In this document: one piece after another, positions 1-8,194 of the stretch
Layout of the letters: every line of letters starts with the position of its first letter
How positions within the stretch are numbered: position 1 is the stretch's first letter
Assembly: GCF_039522165.1 (NCBI RefSeq)
Contig: NZ_BAAADE010000002.1
Location: 596,729 to 660,728 of the forward strand
DNA from: Paenochrobactrum glaciei
GTDB taxonomy: Bacteria > Pseudomonadota > Alphaproteobacteria > Rhizobiales > Rhizobiaceae
Length of the DNA stretch: 64,000 bases
Reading direction: 5' to 3'
Made by a program: the position numbers and the translations under genes
The notes under the pieces: model-generated
What the model was told of the DNA's origin: nothing
What the model saw: only the letters and a program-made list of their open reading frames with translations
The model's database searches: none

Positions 1-362
1 TTGAAAACTTTGCCGGTCATATGCCTTTGTGGTTCGCGCCAATTCAGGTGGTTGTCGCAACCATTACATCTGACGCAGATGATTATGCGCGTGATGTGGC
101 TGCAACGCTGAAAGCTGCCGGTTTGCAGGTCACAACCGATCTTCGCAATGAGAAGATCAACTATAAGGTTCGTGAACACTCACTGCAGAAGGTTCCGGTC
201 ATTTTGGTTTGCGGTAATCGCGAAGCAGAAGAACGCACGGTCAATATCCGACGTCTTGGTTCACGCGACCAGTCGTCTATGAGCCTTGATGAGGCTGTTG
301 CGTCGCTGGTTCATGAAGCAACGCCACCGGATTTGCTGCGTTTGAAAAACAAAAACGCCTGA
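1..362 (+). CDS. thrS: Threonyl-tRNA synthetase, C-terminal part (5' end outside window)
   Basis: The frame is open from the first bases and reads ENFAGHMPLWFAPIQV, the junction between the class II catalytic core and the anticodon-binding domain of ThrRS. What follows is a complete anticodon-binding domain, ending in SLVHEATPPDLL and a short Lys/Asn tail. ThrRS charges tRNA-Thr with threonine in the cytoplasm. An ATG at base 21 lies inside the conserved PLWFAP segment and is an internal Met, not a start. Only about 119 of the usual 650 or so residues are visible, so the catalytic core cannot be assessed. A strong hairpin terminator follows the stop codon. Confidence 0.93.
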   Translation, partial: ENFAGHMPLWFAPIQVVVATITSDADDYARDVAATLKAAGLQVTTDLRNEKINYKVREHSLQKVPVILVCGNREAEERTVNIRRLGSRDQSSMSLDEAVASLVHEATPPDLLRLKNKNA

Positions 363-392
363 TTAGGGCGTTTGCACTTTAAGTGCTGATAT

Positions 393-446
393 GAAATCAC
401 GGCATTGGCCGGACTTTAAAGGTCTGGTCGGTGTCGTGATTTTTTG
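393..446 (+). terminator. Rho-independent terminator after thrS
   Basis: A long, imperfect hairpin has outer arms AAATCACG (393-400) and CGTGATTT (434-441), with further pairing GGAC/GGTC inside, and ends in a run of T. It lies about 30 bases after the thrS stop. Confidence 0.75.
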
Positions 447-682
447 TTGTGGTGACAAGACAGGTGGCCACAAAAATGTTACGGAAATATTTGGTCAAGC
501 TCTGCTCTTCGCCATGATTTGGTGCCGAATTGAATTTATAGCTTTTTCAAAGTGCAACAATGATAACAAACCACGCTGTCCGGGTTCCCATTATCCGCAG
601 ATGTGGCTATGAAATTATGAGCTTTATATAGTTTTTTGCCTGATTCTTTGCCGAACAGGCTATTCTTTGATTGGTGGTTTTG

Positions 683-2008
683 ATGCGTCTTTCGCAGTTC
701 TTTTTGCCCATTCTTAAGGAAACACCTAAAGAGGCGGAAATCGTCTCGCACCGTTTGATGCTGCGCGCTGGTATGATCCGCCAGCAGTCTGCCGGCATCT
801 ATGCCTGGCTGCCTCTGGGTTTGAAAGTCCTTAACAAAGTTAATGCGATTATCCGCGAAGAGCAGAACCGCGCCGGTGGTAATGAAATTTTGATGCCGAC
901 GATTCAGTCTGCTGATCTTTGGCGTGAAAGCGGCCGTTATGACGCTTACGGCAAAGAAATGCTACGCATCAAAGACCGCTCAGACCGCGAAATGCTGTTT
1001 GGCCCGACCAATGAAGAAATGGTCACCGATATTTTCCGCTCATATGTGCGTTCTTATAAAGATCTGCCGCTTAACCTTTACCACATCCAGTGGAAGTTTC
1101 GCGATGAAGTGCGCCCTCGTTTTGGTGTGATGCGCTCACGCGAATTCCTGATGAAAGATGCTTATTCTTTCGACATCGATTATGAAGGCGCGAAAGCGGC
1201 TTATTATCGTATGTTCGTTTCCTATTTGCGCACTTTCTCCCGCATCGGTGTGCAGGTTGTGCCGATGCGCGCTGATACGGGTCCAATCGGTGGTGATCTC
1301 AGCCATGAATTCATCATTCTGGCTGAAACCGGCGAAAGTCAGGTTTTCTGTGATCGCGCTTATCTTGATCTGGAAGTGCCGGGTGCCGACATCAATTTCT
1401 TTGATGATGCAGCCATGGCTGCCATCGTTGACAAGTGGACTGCACCTTATGCTGCCACTGAAGAAATGCATGATGAAGCCGACTGGGCAAAGGTAGATAC
1501 CGCCAATCAGGTTGCTGCACGCGGTATTGAAGTTGGTCATATCTTCCATTTCGGCACCAAATATTCCGAGCCAATGGGCGCTAAGGTTCAAGGCCCTGAT
1601 GGTAAAGAACATCTGGTTTCGATGGGTTCTTACGGCATTGGCCCATCACGCGTTGTGGCTGCAACTATTGAAGCATCGCATGATGATGACGGTATTATCT
1701 GGCCTAAGGCTATCGCGCCGTTTGATGTTGGCATTGTCAACATGAAGCCGGGTGATGAAGCTTGTGATGATGTGTCTTCGCAGATTTACGAATCCTTGAT
1801 CAATGCTGGTCTTGATCCGTTGCTGGATGACCGCGACGAGCGTGCGGGTGTTAAATTTGCAACCATGGATCTGATCGGTCTACCTTATCAGGTGATTGCA
1901 GGTCCGCGCAGTGTTGCCAATGGCGAAGTCGAAATTAAAACCCGTGCAACCGGCGAAAGACAGACCCTTTCCGTTGAAGCAGCGATTAATTTCCTGGTAG
2001 GTCAATAA
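683..2008 (+). CDS. proS: Prolyl-tRNA synthetase, short alphaproteobacterial type
   Basis: This 441-residue class II aminoacyl-tRNA synthetase charges tRNA-Pro. It has the short architecture common in alphaproteobacteria: the editing (INS) domain found in about 570-residue bacterial ProRS is missing. The N-terminus MRLSQFFLPILKE is followed by class II motifs (FGPTNEEM, the WKFRDE region of motif 2) and a C-terminal anticodon-binding domain (DDRDERAGVKFATMDLIG). The frame can be extended 12 bases to a TTG at 671, but the ATG at 683 gives the usual family N-terminus. The stop codon shares a base with the lolC start (TAATG), so lolC translation is probably coupled. Confidence 0.95.
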   Translation: MRLSQFFLPILKETPKEAEIVSHRLMLRAGMIRQQSAGIYAWLPLGLKVLNKVNAIIREEQNRAGGNEILMPTIQSADLWRESGRYDAYGKEMLRIKDRSDREMLFGPTNEEMVTDIFRSYVRSYKDLPLNLYHIQWKFRDEVRPRFGVMRSREFLMKDAYSFDIDYEGAKAAYYRMFVSYLRTFSRIGVQVVPMRADTGPIGGDLSHEFIILAETGESQVFCDRAYLDLEVPGADINFFDDAAMAAIVDKWTAPYAATEEMHDEADWAKVDTANQVAARGIEVGHIFHFGTKYSEPMGAKVQGPDGKEHLVSMGSYGIGPSRVVAATIEASHDDDGIIWPKAIAPFDVGIVNMKPGDEACDDVSSQIYESLINAGLDPLLDDRDERAGVKFATMDLIGLPYQVIAGPRSVANGEVEIKTRATGERQTLSVEAAINFLVGQ

Positions 2009-3321
2009 TGACAAAAACGGCGGCAGCACCTGCCAAACGCGTCGAAAATAAAGCATCAAATCTGGAGTCAAAACCGTTTTCGGTGTTTGAACGCATGATC
2101 GCTTGGCGCTATTTGCGAGCGCGCCGCCGCGAAACTTTTATCTCAGTGATTGCCGGTTTTTCCTTCACCGGCATCATGCTGGGCGTGGCAACCCTCATCA
2201 TCGTTATGGCGGTGATGAATGGTTTCCGCAGTGAATTGCTGACCCGTATTCTGGGTATTAACGGCCATCTGATCATGCAGCCGATCGACCAGCCATTGGA
2301 AGATTATGCCGATCTGATCAAGCGTGTCGATGAGATCAAGGGCGTGAACTTTGCCATTCCTGTGGTGGAAGGTCAGGCACTGGTGCAGGGTAATGTCGGT
2401 GCCGGAACCGGCGCTTTGGTGCGCGGTCTTCGTGAGGAAGATATTGATAAGCTGGAACTGGTTGCTGAAAATATCCGTCAGGGCACATTGGAAGGCTTTG
2501 ATGGTAGCAGCAGTGTGGCTATCGGTACGCGTATGGCGCAAAATCTCGGGTTGACCATTGGCGATAGTCTCAAAGTTATTTCGCCTGATGGGGATGTGAC
2601 ACCTTTTGGTGTGAACCCGCGGGTAAAATCCTATGACATTGCTGCGATTTTTGAAATCGGCATGTCGGAATATGATGCCTCGATTGTCTTAATGCCATTG
2701 AATGAAGCACAGCTTTTCTTCAATCAGGAGGGCCGTGTGCAATCGCTGGAAATCTTTGTCGATAATCCCGACAAGGTGGACGAGTTAAAGGCACCGGTTG
2801 AAGAAGTGGCCGCCAGACAGTTGCTGTTGACCGACTGGCGCCAGCGCAATCAGACATTCTTTTCAGCCCTTCAGGTTGAGCGCAATGTGATGTTCATGAT
2901 CCTGACCCTGATTGTTCTTGTGGCGGCCTTGAATATTATTTCCGGTCTCATCATGCTGGTGAAGGATAAAGGGCGCGATATTGCTATTTTGCGTACTATG
3001 GGTGCCACGCGTGGTTCCGTGATGCGTATTTTCCTGATGACGGGCGCTGCTATCGGTTTTACCGGCACATTGGCAGGCGTGGTGTTGGGAGTAGTGATTA
3101 CACTTAATGTGGAATCGATCCGCCAGTTTTTCTCATGGTTGTCAGGCACCACTTTGTTCAGCCCTGAACTTTATTTCCTGAGCCAGCTACCGGCCAAAAT
3201 GGATCTGGGTGAAACACTCACAGTGATTATTATGGCTCTGGTTTTGTCTTTTGTTGCAACCATTCTTCCGGCATGGCGCGCTGCCAAGCTCGATCCTGTT
3301 GAAGCTCTGAGGTACGAATAA
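2008..3321 (+). CDS. lolC: Lipoprotein-releasing ABC transporter, membrane subunit LolC/LolE type
   Basis: The product (437 residues) is the inner-membrane permease that, with LolD, extracts outer-membrane lipoproteins and hands them to the periplasmic chaperone LolA. A basic cytoplasmic start (FERMIAWRYLRARRRETFISVI) leads into one transmembrane helix. A large periplasmic domain of about 220 residues follows, then three C-terminal helices of the FtsX type, ending AAKLDPVEALRYE, a typical LolC/E ending. Alphaproteobacteria commonly have one LolC/E-like protein instead of the enterobacterial LolC plus LolE pair; only one is seen here. Stop and start codons overlap by one base with both proS and lolD. 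Confidence 0.93.
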   Translation: MTKTAAAPAKRVENKASNLESKPFSVFERMIAWRYLRARRRETFISVIAGFSFTGIMLGVATLIIVMAVMNGFRSELLTRILGINGHLIMQPIDQPLEDYADLIKRVDEIKGVNFAIPVVEGQALVQGNVGAGTGALVRGLREEDIDKLELVAENIRQGTLEGFDGSSSVAIGTRMAQNLGLTIGDSLKVISPDGDVTPFGVNPRVKSYDIAAIFEIGMSEYDASIVLMPLNEAQLFFNQEGRVQSLEIFVDNPDKVDELKAPVEEVAARQLLLTDWRQRNQTFFSALQVERNVMFMILTLIVLVAALNIISGLIMLVKDKGRDIAILRTMGATRGSVMRIFLMTGAAIGFTGTLAGVVLGVVITLNVESIRQFFSWLSGTTLFSPELYFLSQLPAKMDLGETLTVIIMALVLSFVATILPAWRAAKLDPVEALRYE

Positions 3322-4004
3322 TGGCTGCGGAACCGATTTTACGCCTTTCGGGTGTCAGCCGTGCCTATAAAGAAATTGACCGCGAATTGGTCATTCTGAA
3401 GGATGCGGAATTTACACTGAAGCGCGGCGAGATGGTGGCACTTGTGGCACCATCCGGCGCAGGTAAATCCACGCTTTTGCACACAGCAGGCTTGCTGGAG
3501 CGCCCAGATCATGGCGATGTGTTTCTCAATGGCCGCTCATGCTCTGAGCTGGGCGAGGGAGAGCGTACAGCCATTCGCCGCAATGATATTGGTTTTGTTT
3601 ACCAGTTTCATCATTTGCTGCCGGAATTCTCAGCACTTGAAAATGTGATGATGCCGCAATTGATCCGTGGTTTGCCAAAGGCAGCTGCGGCAAGCCGTGC
3701 GCAGCAGCTACTTGATTATATGAAAGTGGGTAAGCGCGCATCGCACCGTCCGGCTGAATTATCAGGTGGTGAGCAGCAGCGTGTGGCAATTGCCCGTGCC
3801 GTGGCCAATGCGCCGCTTGTTCTGCTTGCAGATGAGCCAACCGGTAACCTTGATCCGCACACGTCTTCTTATGTGTTTGAGGCATTGGAAGCCCTTGTGC
3901 GTCAGTCTGGTTTGTCCGCTTTGATCGCTACGCATAATCATGAATTGGCACGCCGGATGGATCGGCGTGTGACTTTGCAAGATGGCAAGGTTATCGACGT
4001 TTAA
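3321..4004 (+). CDS. lolD: Lipoprotein-releasing ABC transporter ATPase LolD
   Basis: This 227-residue ABC ATPase powers lipoprotein release by the LolC/E permease encoded just upstream. Walker A is GAGKST (residues 46-51), the Q-loop lies in VYQFHHLLPEFSALENV, the signature is LSGGEQQR, Walker B is LLADEP, and the switch His is in ATHNHE. The sequence around VYQFHHLLPEF and the early placement of Walker A fit the LolD/MacB group. Translation is coupled to lolC through a TAATG overlap. A clear terminator closes the proS-lolC-lolD unit about 35 bases later. Confidence 0.95.
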   Translation: MAAEPILRLSGVSRAYKEIDRELVILKDAEFTLKRGEMVALVAPSGAGKSTLLHTAGLLERPDHGDVFLNGRSCSELGEGERTAIRRNDIGFVYQFHHLLPEFSALENVMMPQLIRGLPKAAAASRAQQLLDYMKVGKRASHRPAELSGGEQQRVAIARAVANAPLVLLADEPTGNLDPHTSSYVFEALEALVRQSGLSALIATHNHELARRMDRRVTLQDGKVIDV

Positions 4005-4037
4005 GTCATTATTCGGCTTATATTTTTGTAAGATTGC

Positions 4038-4064
4038 AAGAGGGCTTTTGAGCCCTCTTTTTTT
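4038..4064 (+). terminator. Terminator of the proS-lolC-lolD unit
   Basis: AAGAGGGCT and AGCCCTCTT form a 9-bp stem with a TTTG loop, followed directly by a T run. It separates the lolCD operon from the SOS-type promoter region that follows. Confidence 0.9.
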
Positions 4065-4151
4065 GTGCCTGTTATGGCTTGCAGCTATAAAACGCGCTTT
4101 TCCTTCCTTAAAGCTTCCTATGAAAATTTCATAAATCGTAAACTATGACTG

Positions 4152-4197
4152 GAACATAGGGGGTACAAGGCGCTTGACTTTAGAACAATAATGGAAC
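4152..4197 (+). promoter_or_regulatory. Tandem LexA (SOS) boxes upstream of the sidA-like gene
   Basis: GAAC-N7-GAAC occurs at 4183-4197, an exact match (as reverse complement) to the alphaproteobacterial LexA consensus GTTC-N7-GTTC. A one-mismatch copy, GAAC-N7-GTAC, lies at 4152-4166. Their starts are 31 bases apart, about three helical turns. A -35-like TTGACT (4174-4179) sits between them, so LexA bound at the downstream box would block the promoter. The -10 is not clear to me. The next gene downstream is the 28-codon ORF at 4237; dnaE starts about 380 bases further on. Confidence 0.8.
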
Positions 4198-4236
4198 AAA
4201 TTAAAAACATAAGAGAACAAACAATGGAGTTTCCCG

Positions 4237-4323
4237 ATGACGGATCTTATTCAGGATGTGATGTCTTTTATTTCGGTCAGCCTGTTCATTGCGACTTTCG
4301 CAATCTGGATCAGCGCAATCTGA
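4237..4323 (+). CDS. sidA: SidA-like single-helix micropeptide (probable SOS cell-division inhibitor)
   Basis: This 28-codon gene starts MTDLIQDVMSFISVSLFIAT and has a GGAG ribosome site (4226-4229) seven bases before its ATG. The first seven residues are polar and acidic; the rest (about residues 9-27) is one hydrophobic helix containing an IW pair. Caulobacter SidA is a 29-residue LexA-regulated inner-membrane protein that blocks division through the FtsW/FtsN machinery. Size, single helix, LexA boxes and position next to dnaE all fit; as I recall, Caulobacter sidA is also next to dnaE. I cannot align to the Caulobacter sequence here, so the name rests on these features. A close relative (15 of 24 residues identical) is encoded in the prophage at 58237-58326, which supports real coding. 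Confidence 0.8.
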   Translation: MTDLIQDVMSFISVSLFIATFAIWISAI

Positions 4324-4573
4324 TGTCTGTTATAAGTCCTGCCTGTTGATAATCTGAGGTCGCCGTAACGGATGGCGCTCTCATGGGTTATGAAGCTGGA
4401 CTTTCTGAACTTATTCTCCGACAGTCATTGTCATGATGGGGCTGTGAGAGTCGTCTTTGAGGTGATTTTTCTGCCCTTTTTAAAGCGCCCGTGATAGGGT
4501 GCGCAAAATGACGAATGAAGCATGGGCAAAGCTTAAGGCTTTGCTGCTTCGATGAAGCTCTGGGAATACATAA

Positions 4574-7500
4574 ATGAGTGATGCGCAACATAATATGCCA
4601 GCTGCAACCAATGCTCAGGCACCTAAATTTGTGCATTTACGCGTCCACTCTGCCTATTCACTGCTTGAAGGTGCGTTGCAGGTTGGAAAAATTATTAAAC
4701 ATGCCATTGCCGATGATGCGCCTGCTATCGCGGTAACGGATACCAACAATCTCTTTGGTGCGCTGGAATTTGCGCAAAAAGCCTCCAAAGATGGTGTGCA
4801 GCCGATTATCGGTTGTCAGGTTGATATTTGCTTCGGCGATCATGTTGAAAATAGCCGCACCGCGAACCGTCGCGATGTGTTGGATCTGGCTCCTGTGGTT
4901 CTTTATGCCAGTACTGAAGAAGGCTATGCCAATATGGTGCGCCTTGTCAGCCGGTCATATTTGGAAACCGCCGATGGCGATCCGGTGCATGTCCGCTCGG
5001 AATGGCTGGCTGAATTGTCGGATGGGGTTATTCTGCTCACCGGCGGGCCATTAGGGCCGATTGGCAAGTCGATCAGTGCTGATCGTGAAGAACGGGCAGA
5101 ACAGCGTCTGGCATTTTTGCGAGAGCATTTCGGCAACCGGCTGTATGTTGAGCTGCAAAGATTTGCCAATTATGACAAGGTATTGGAAGCCAAGACTGTT
5201 GAGCTCGCCTATAAATATGAATTGCCGCTTGTGGCAACCAATGAAGCTTTCTTCTTAAAATCAGAAGATTTTGAAGCCCATGATGCTTTGCTGGCTATCG
5301 CTGAAGGGCAGATCATTTCCAATGATGATCGTCGTCGCCTGACTGCGGATAATTATCTGAAATCGCAAAGTGAAATGGCAACGCTTTTTGCCGATTTGCC
5401 GGAAGCGATTGAAAATAGCATCGAGATTGCGCAGCGCTGTTCTTATTTTACGCAGACGCGCGCACCGATTTTGCCACGTTTTACCGGTGAGTCCGATGAT
5501 CCGGAACTTGCATTGCAGGCAGAAGCGGATGAGCTTGCACGTCAGGCACGCGAAGGTTTGAAATTCCGCCTTGAAACAGCAGGGCTTGCTGAAGGTTATA
5601 GTGAAAAAGACTATGATGAGCGCTTGGAATATGAAATCGGCATCATTCAGCGCATGAAGTTTCCGGGCTACTTCCTGATCGTTGCCGACTTTATCAAATG
5701 GGCAAAGATGCAGGGCATTCCGGTCGGGCCTGGTCGTGGTTCGGGTGCGGGCTCGCTTGTGGCTTATGCACTTACCATTACCGATGTTGATCCGCTGCGC
5801 TTTTCCTTGCTTTTTGAGCGCTTTCTTAATCCGGATCGTGTGTCGATGCCGGACTTTGATATCGACTTTTGTCAGGATCGTCGTGAAGAAGTTATCCGTT
5901 ATGTGCAGCGTAAATACGGGCGCGAGCAGGTAGCACAGATCATCACATTCGGTACGCTTCAGGCGCGCGCGGTATTGCGTGACGTGGGCCGAGTGCTGGA
6001 AATGCCTTATGGACAGGTTGATCGCCTGTGTAAATTGGTGCCGTCCAATCCTGCCAATCCGGTTTCGCTGGGACAGGCGATTGAAACCGAGCCGAAAATC
6101 AATGAAGAGCGTGAGCTGGAACCGGTTGTTGGCCGTTTGCTTGATATGGCGCTCAAACTGGAAGGGCTTTATCGCCACGCTTCCACTCACGCCGCCGGTA
6201 TCGTGATTGGTGACCGCCCGCTCTCCGAGCTGGTGCCGATGTATCGTGATCCGCGTTCTGATATGCCGGTCACCCAGTTCAACATGAAATGGGTGGAGCA
6301 GGCCGGTCTTGTTAAGTTCGACTTTTTGGGTCTGAAAACTTTGACCGTTCTGGAAACAGCGGTCAAACTTGTTGCGCGCAAAGGCATTGAGATTGATTTG
6401 TCTCACCTGCCGCTTGATGACAAACCGACTTATGACATGCTTTCGCTAGGCGAAACGGTCGGCGTGTTTCAGGTGGAAAGTGCGGGGATGCGTAAGGCGC
6501 TGATTGGTATGCGTCCTGACCGTATCGAGGATGTGATTGCGCTTGTGGCGCTCTACCGTCCGGGGCCGATGGAAAATATTCCGACCTATAATGCGCGCAA
6601 ACATGGTGAGGAAGAAATTGCCTCAATCCATCCGAAAATCGACTATCTGGTGAAGGAAACGCAAGGCGTTATCGTTTATCAGGAACAAGTGATGCAGATC
6701 GCGCAGGTCTTGTCGGGCTATTCGCTCGGTGAAGCGGATTTGTTGCGCCGCGCGATGGGTAAGAAAATCCGCGAGGAAATGGACAAGCAACGCGTCCGTT
6801 TCGTTGATGGTGCGATGGAAGGCGGGGTCGGTAAGGCGCAAGCCAATACGATTTTTGATCTTCTCGCTAAATTTGCTGACTATGGTTTTAACAAATCGCA
6901 CGCTGCTGCTTATGCGATTGTGTCTTACCAGACCGCCTATATGAAGGCGCATCATCCGGTTGAGTTTCTCGCCGCCTCGATGACCTATGATATGTCCAAT
7001 ACGGACAAGCTCAACGATTTTCGTCGTGAAGCAAAACGCCTTGGCATTGAAGTGGTGCTGCCATCGGTGCAGACATCTTACCGCCCGTTTGAAGTGGGCG
7101 AAAATAAAATCTTCTATTCACTGGCCGCAATCAAAGGGGTTGGTGAAGCAGCGGTTGATCATATTGCTGAAGTGCGTGGCGATAAGCCATTTGAAGATCT
7201 GGAAGATTTCTGTGAGCGGATTGATCCGAAACTGGTTAATCGCCGCGTTTGGGAAAGCTTGATTAATGCGGGTGCTTTGGATTGCTTTGGCCATGATCGA
7301 TCAGTTCTGAGTGCTGGTATGGATCGTGTCATGGGCTATGCGCAACGCACACAGGAAAATGCGCTGAGCGGCCAGTCGGATATTTTTGGACTGAGCGGCG
7401 CGCCAAAAGAAAAACTGCAATTGCCATCTGCTGCACCGTGGCTGCCGGCTGAAAAACTGCACCGTGAATTTCAGGCAGTGGGCTTCTATTTGTCAGCGCA

Positions 7501-8068
7501 TCCGCTCGACGAATATAATGAAGTGCTGGCAAAAATGCGCGTGCAGAACTGGGCGGATTTTTCTGCTGCGGTTAAAAAAGGTGCTAATGCCGGTCGTTTG
7601 GCCGGTACGATTACCACTAAACAAGAGCGCAAAACCCGCACCGGCAACAAGATGGGCATTGTCGCATTGTCGGACGCTTCCGGCCAATATGAAGCGGTGT
7701 TGTTCTCGGAAGGTCTGGCGCAATATCGCGATCTGCTGGAAACCGGTAAATCTGTGGTGATTACGGTGGCCGCGGAAGACCGGCCTGAAGGGGTGGGTCT
7801 GCGCATCCAGACGGTTGTTTCACTGGAAGATGAAGCCTGCCGGATGCAAAAAGCGCTGCGGCTTTATTTGCGCAGTGCCGAAGCGCTCAAACATATTCAG
7901 CCGCATTTCACCACGCGTGGCGATGGACAGGTGAGTTTCATCGTCATTAAAGAAGACGGGCAGCGGGAAATTGAAATTGAATTGCCGCACCGCTACCGGG
8001 TGAGTCCGCAGGTTGCCAGCGCGATGAAATCCATTCAAGGCGTGGTGGATGTGGAGCTGATCCATTAA
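4574..8068 (+). CDS. dnaE: DNA polymerase III alpha subunit (replicative DnaE1)
   Basis: The catalytic subunit of the chromosomal replicase has 1164 residues, normal for DnaE1. An N-terminal PHP domain (HLRVHSAYSLLEGAL near residue 22) precedes a C-family polymerase core with GPGRGSGAGSLVAYAL and the catalytic aspartates in PDFDIDFCQDRREEVI. The finger region carries the GDRP and YRPGPMENIP motifs. Helix-hairpin-helix (IKGVGEAAVDHIAEVRG), OB-fold (AGTITTKQERKTRTGNKMG) and C-terminal segments follow. It is not DnaE2/ImuC, because the C-terminal regions are of the replicative type and no imuA or imuB is nearby. About 250 bases separate it from the sidA-like gene upstream. Confidence 0.97.
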   Translation: MSDAQHNMPAATNAQAPKFVHLRVHSAYSLLEGALQVGKIIKHAIADDAPAIAVTDTNNLFGALEFAQKASKDGVQPIIGCQVDICFGDHVENSRTANRRDVLDLAPVVLYASTEEGYANMVRLVSRSYLETADGDPVHVRSEWLAELSDGVILLTGGPLGPIGKSISADREERAEQRLAFLREHFGNRLYVELQRFANYDKVLEAKTVELAYKYELPLVATNEAFFLKSEDFEAHDALLAIAEGQIISNDDRRRLTADNYLKSQSEMATLFADLPEAIENSIEIAQRCSYFTQTRAPILPRFTGESDDPELALQAEADELARQAREGLKFRLETAGLAEGYSEKDYDERLEYEIGIIQRMKFPGYFLIVADFIKWAKMQGIPVGPGRGSGAGSLVAYALTITDVDPLRFSLLFERFLNPDRVSMPDFDIDFCQDRREEVIRYVQRKYGREQVAQIITFGTLQARAVLRDVGRVLEMPYGQVDRLCKLVPSNPANPVSLGQAIETEPKINEERELEPVVGRLLDMALKLEGLYRHASTHAAGIVIGDRPLSELVPMYRDPRSDMPVTQFNMKWVEQAGLVKFDFLGLKTLTVLETAVKLVARKGIEIDLSHLPLDDKPTYDMLSLGETVGVFQVESAGMRKALIGMRPDRIEDVIALVALYRPGPMENIPTYNARKHGEEEIASIHPKIDYLVKETQGVIVYQEQVMQIAQVLSGYSLGEADLLRRAMGKKIREEMDKQRVRFVDGAMEGGVGKAQANTIFDLLAKFADYGFNKSHAAAYAIVSYQTAYMKAHHPVEFLAASMTYDMSNTDKLNDFRREAKRLGIEVVLPSVQTSYRPFEVGENKIFYSLAAIKGVGEAAVDHIAEVRGDKPFEDLEDFCERIDPKLVNRRVWESLINAGALDCFGHDRSVLSAGMDRVMGYAQRTQENALSGQSDIFGLSGAPKEKLQLPSAAPWLPAEKLHREFQAVGFYLSAHPLDEYNEVLAKMRVQNWADFSAAVKKGANAGRLAGTITTKQERKTRTGNKMGIVALSDASGQYEAVLFSEGLAQYRDLLETGKSVVITVAAEDRPEGVGLRIQTVVSLEDEACRMQKALRLYLRSAEALKHIQPHFTTRGDGQVSFIVIKEDGQREIEIELPHRYRVSPQVASAMKSIQGVVDVELIH

Positions 8069-8123
8069 TTTTTTCTGCTTTTTAATGCGGGATTTAGGGC
8101 AGTTTCTGCTGAATTGTTTGCAT

Positions 8124-8160
8124 ATGTTTCGCAAAACACAGTCACAGTTTTGCGAAACAT
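8124..8160. promoter_or_regulatory. Perfect 14-bp inverted repeat between dnaE and ilvA
   Basis: ATGTTTCGCAAAAC (8124-8137) and its exact complement GTTTTGCGAAACAT (8147-8160) flank a 9-base spacer. No T run follows, so this is unlikely to be a standard terminator. It ends 34 bases before the likely ilvA start and could be an operator or a hairpin in the ilvA leader. Confidence 0.6.
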
Positions 8161-8194
8161 GCTTTAATCATTGGAAAATGTACCAGAAGGTACT

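Noticed and set aside
391..612. 73-codon open frame after thrS
   Set aside because: It begins inside the terminator hairpin of thrS and has no ribosome site or plausible protein features.
5261..6406. 381-codon open frame antisense to dnaE
   Set aside because: It is a shadow of the dnaE frame: rich in His, Arg, Gln and Phe, with no recognisable domain and no ribosome site, while dnaE is unmistakable on the other strand.
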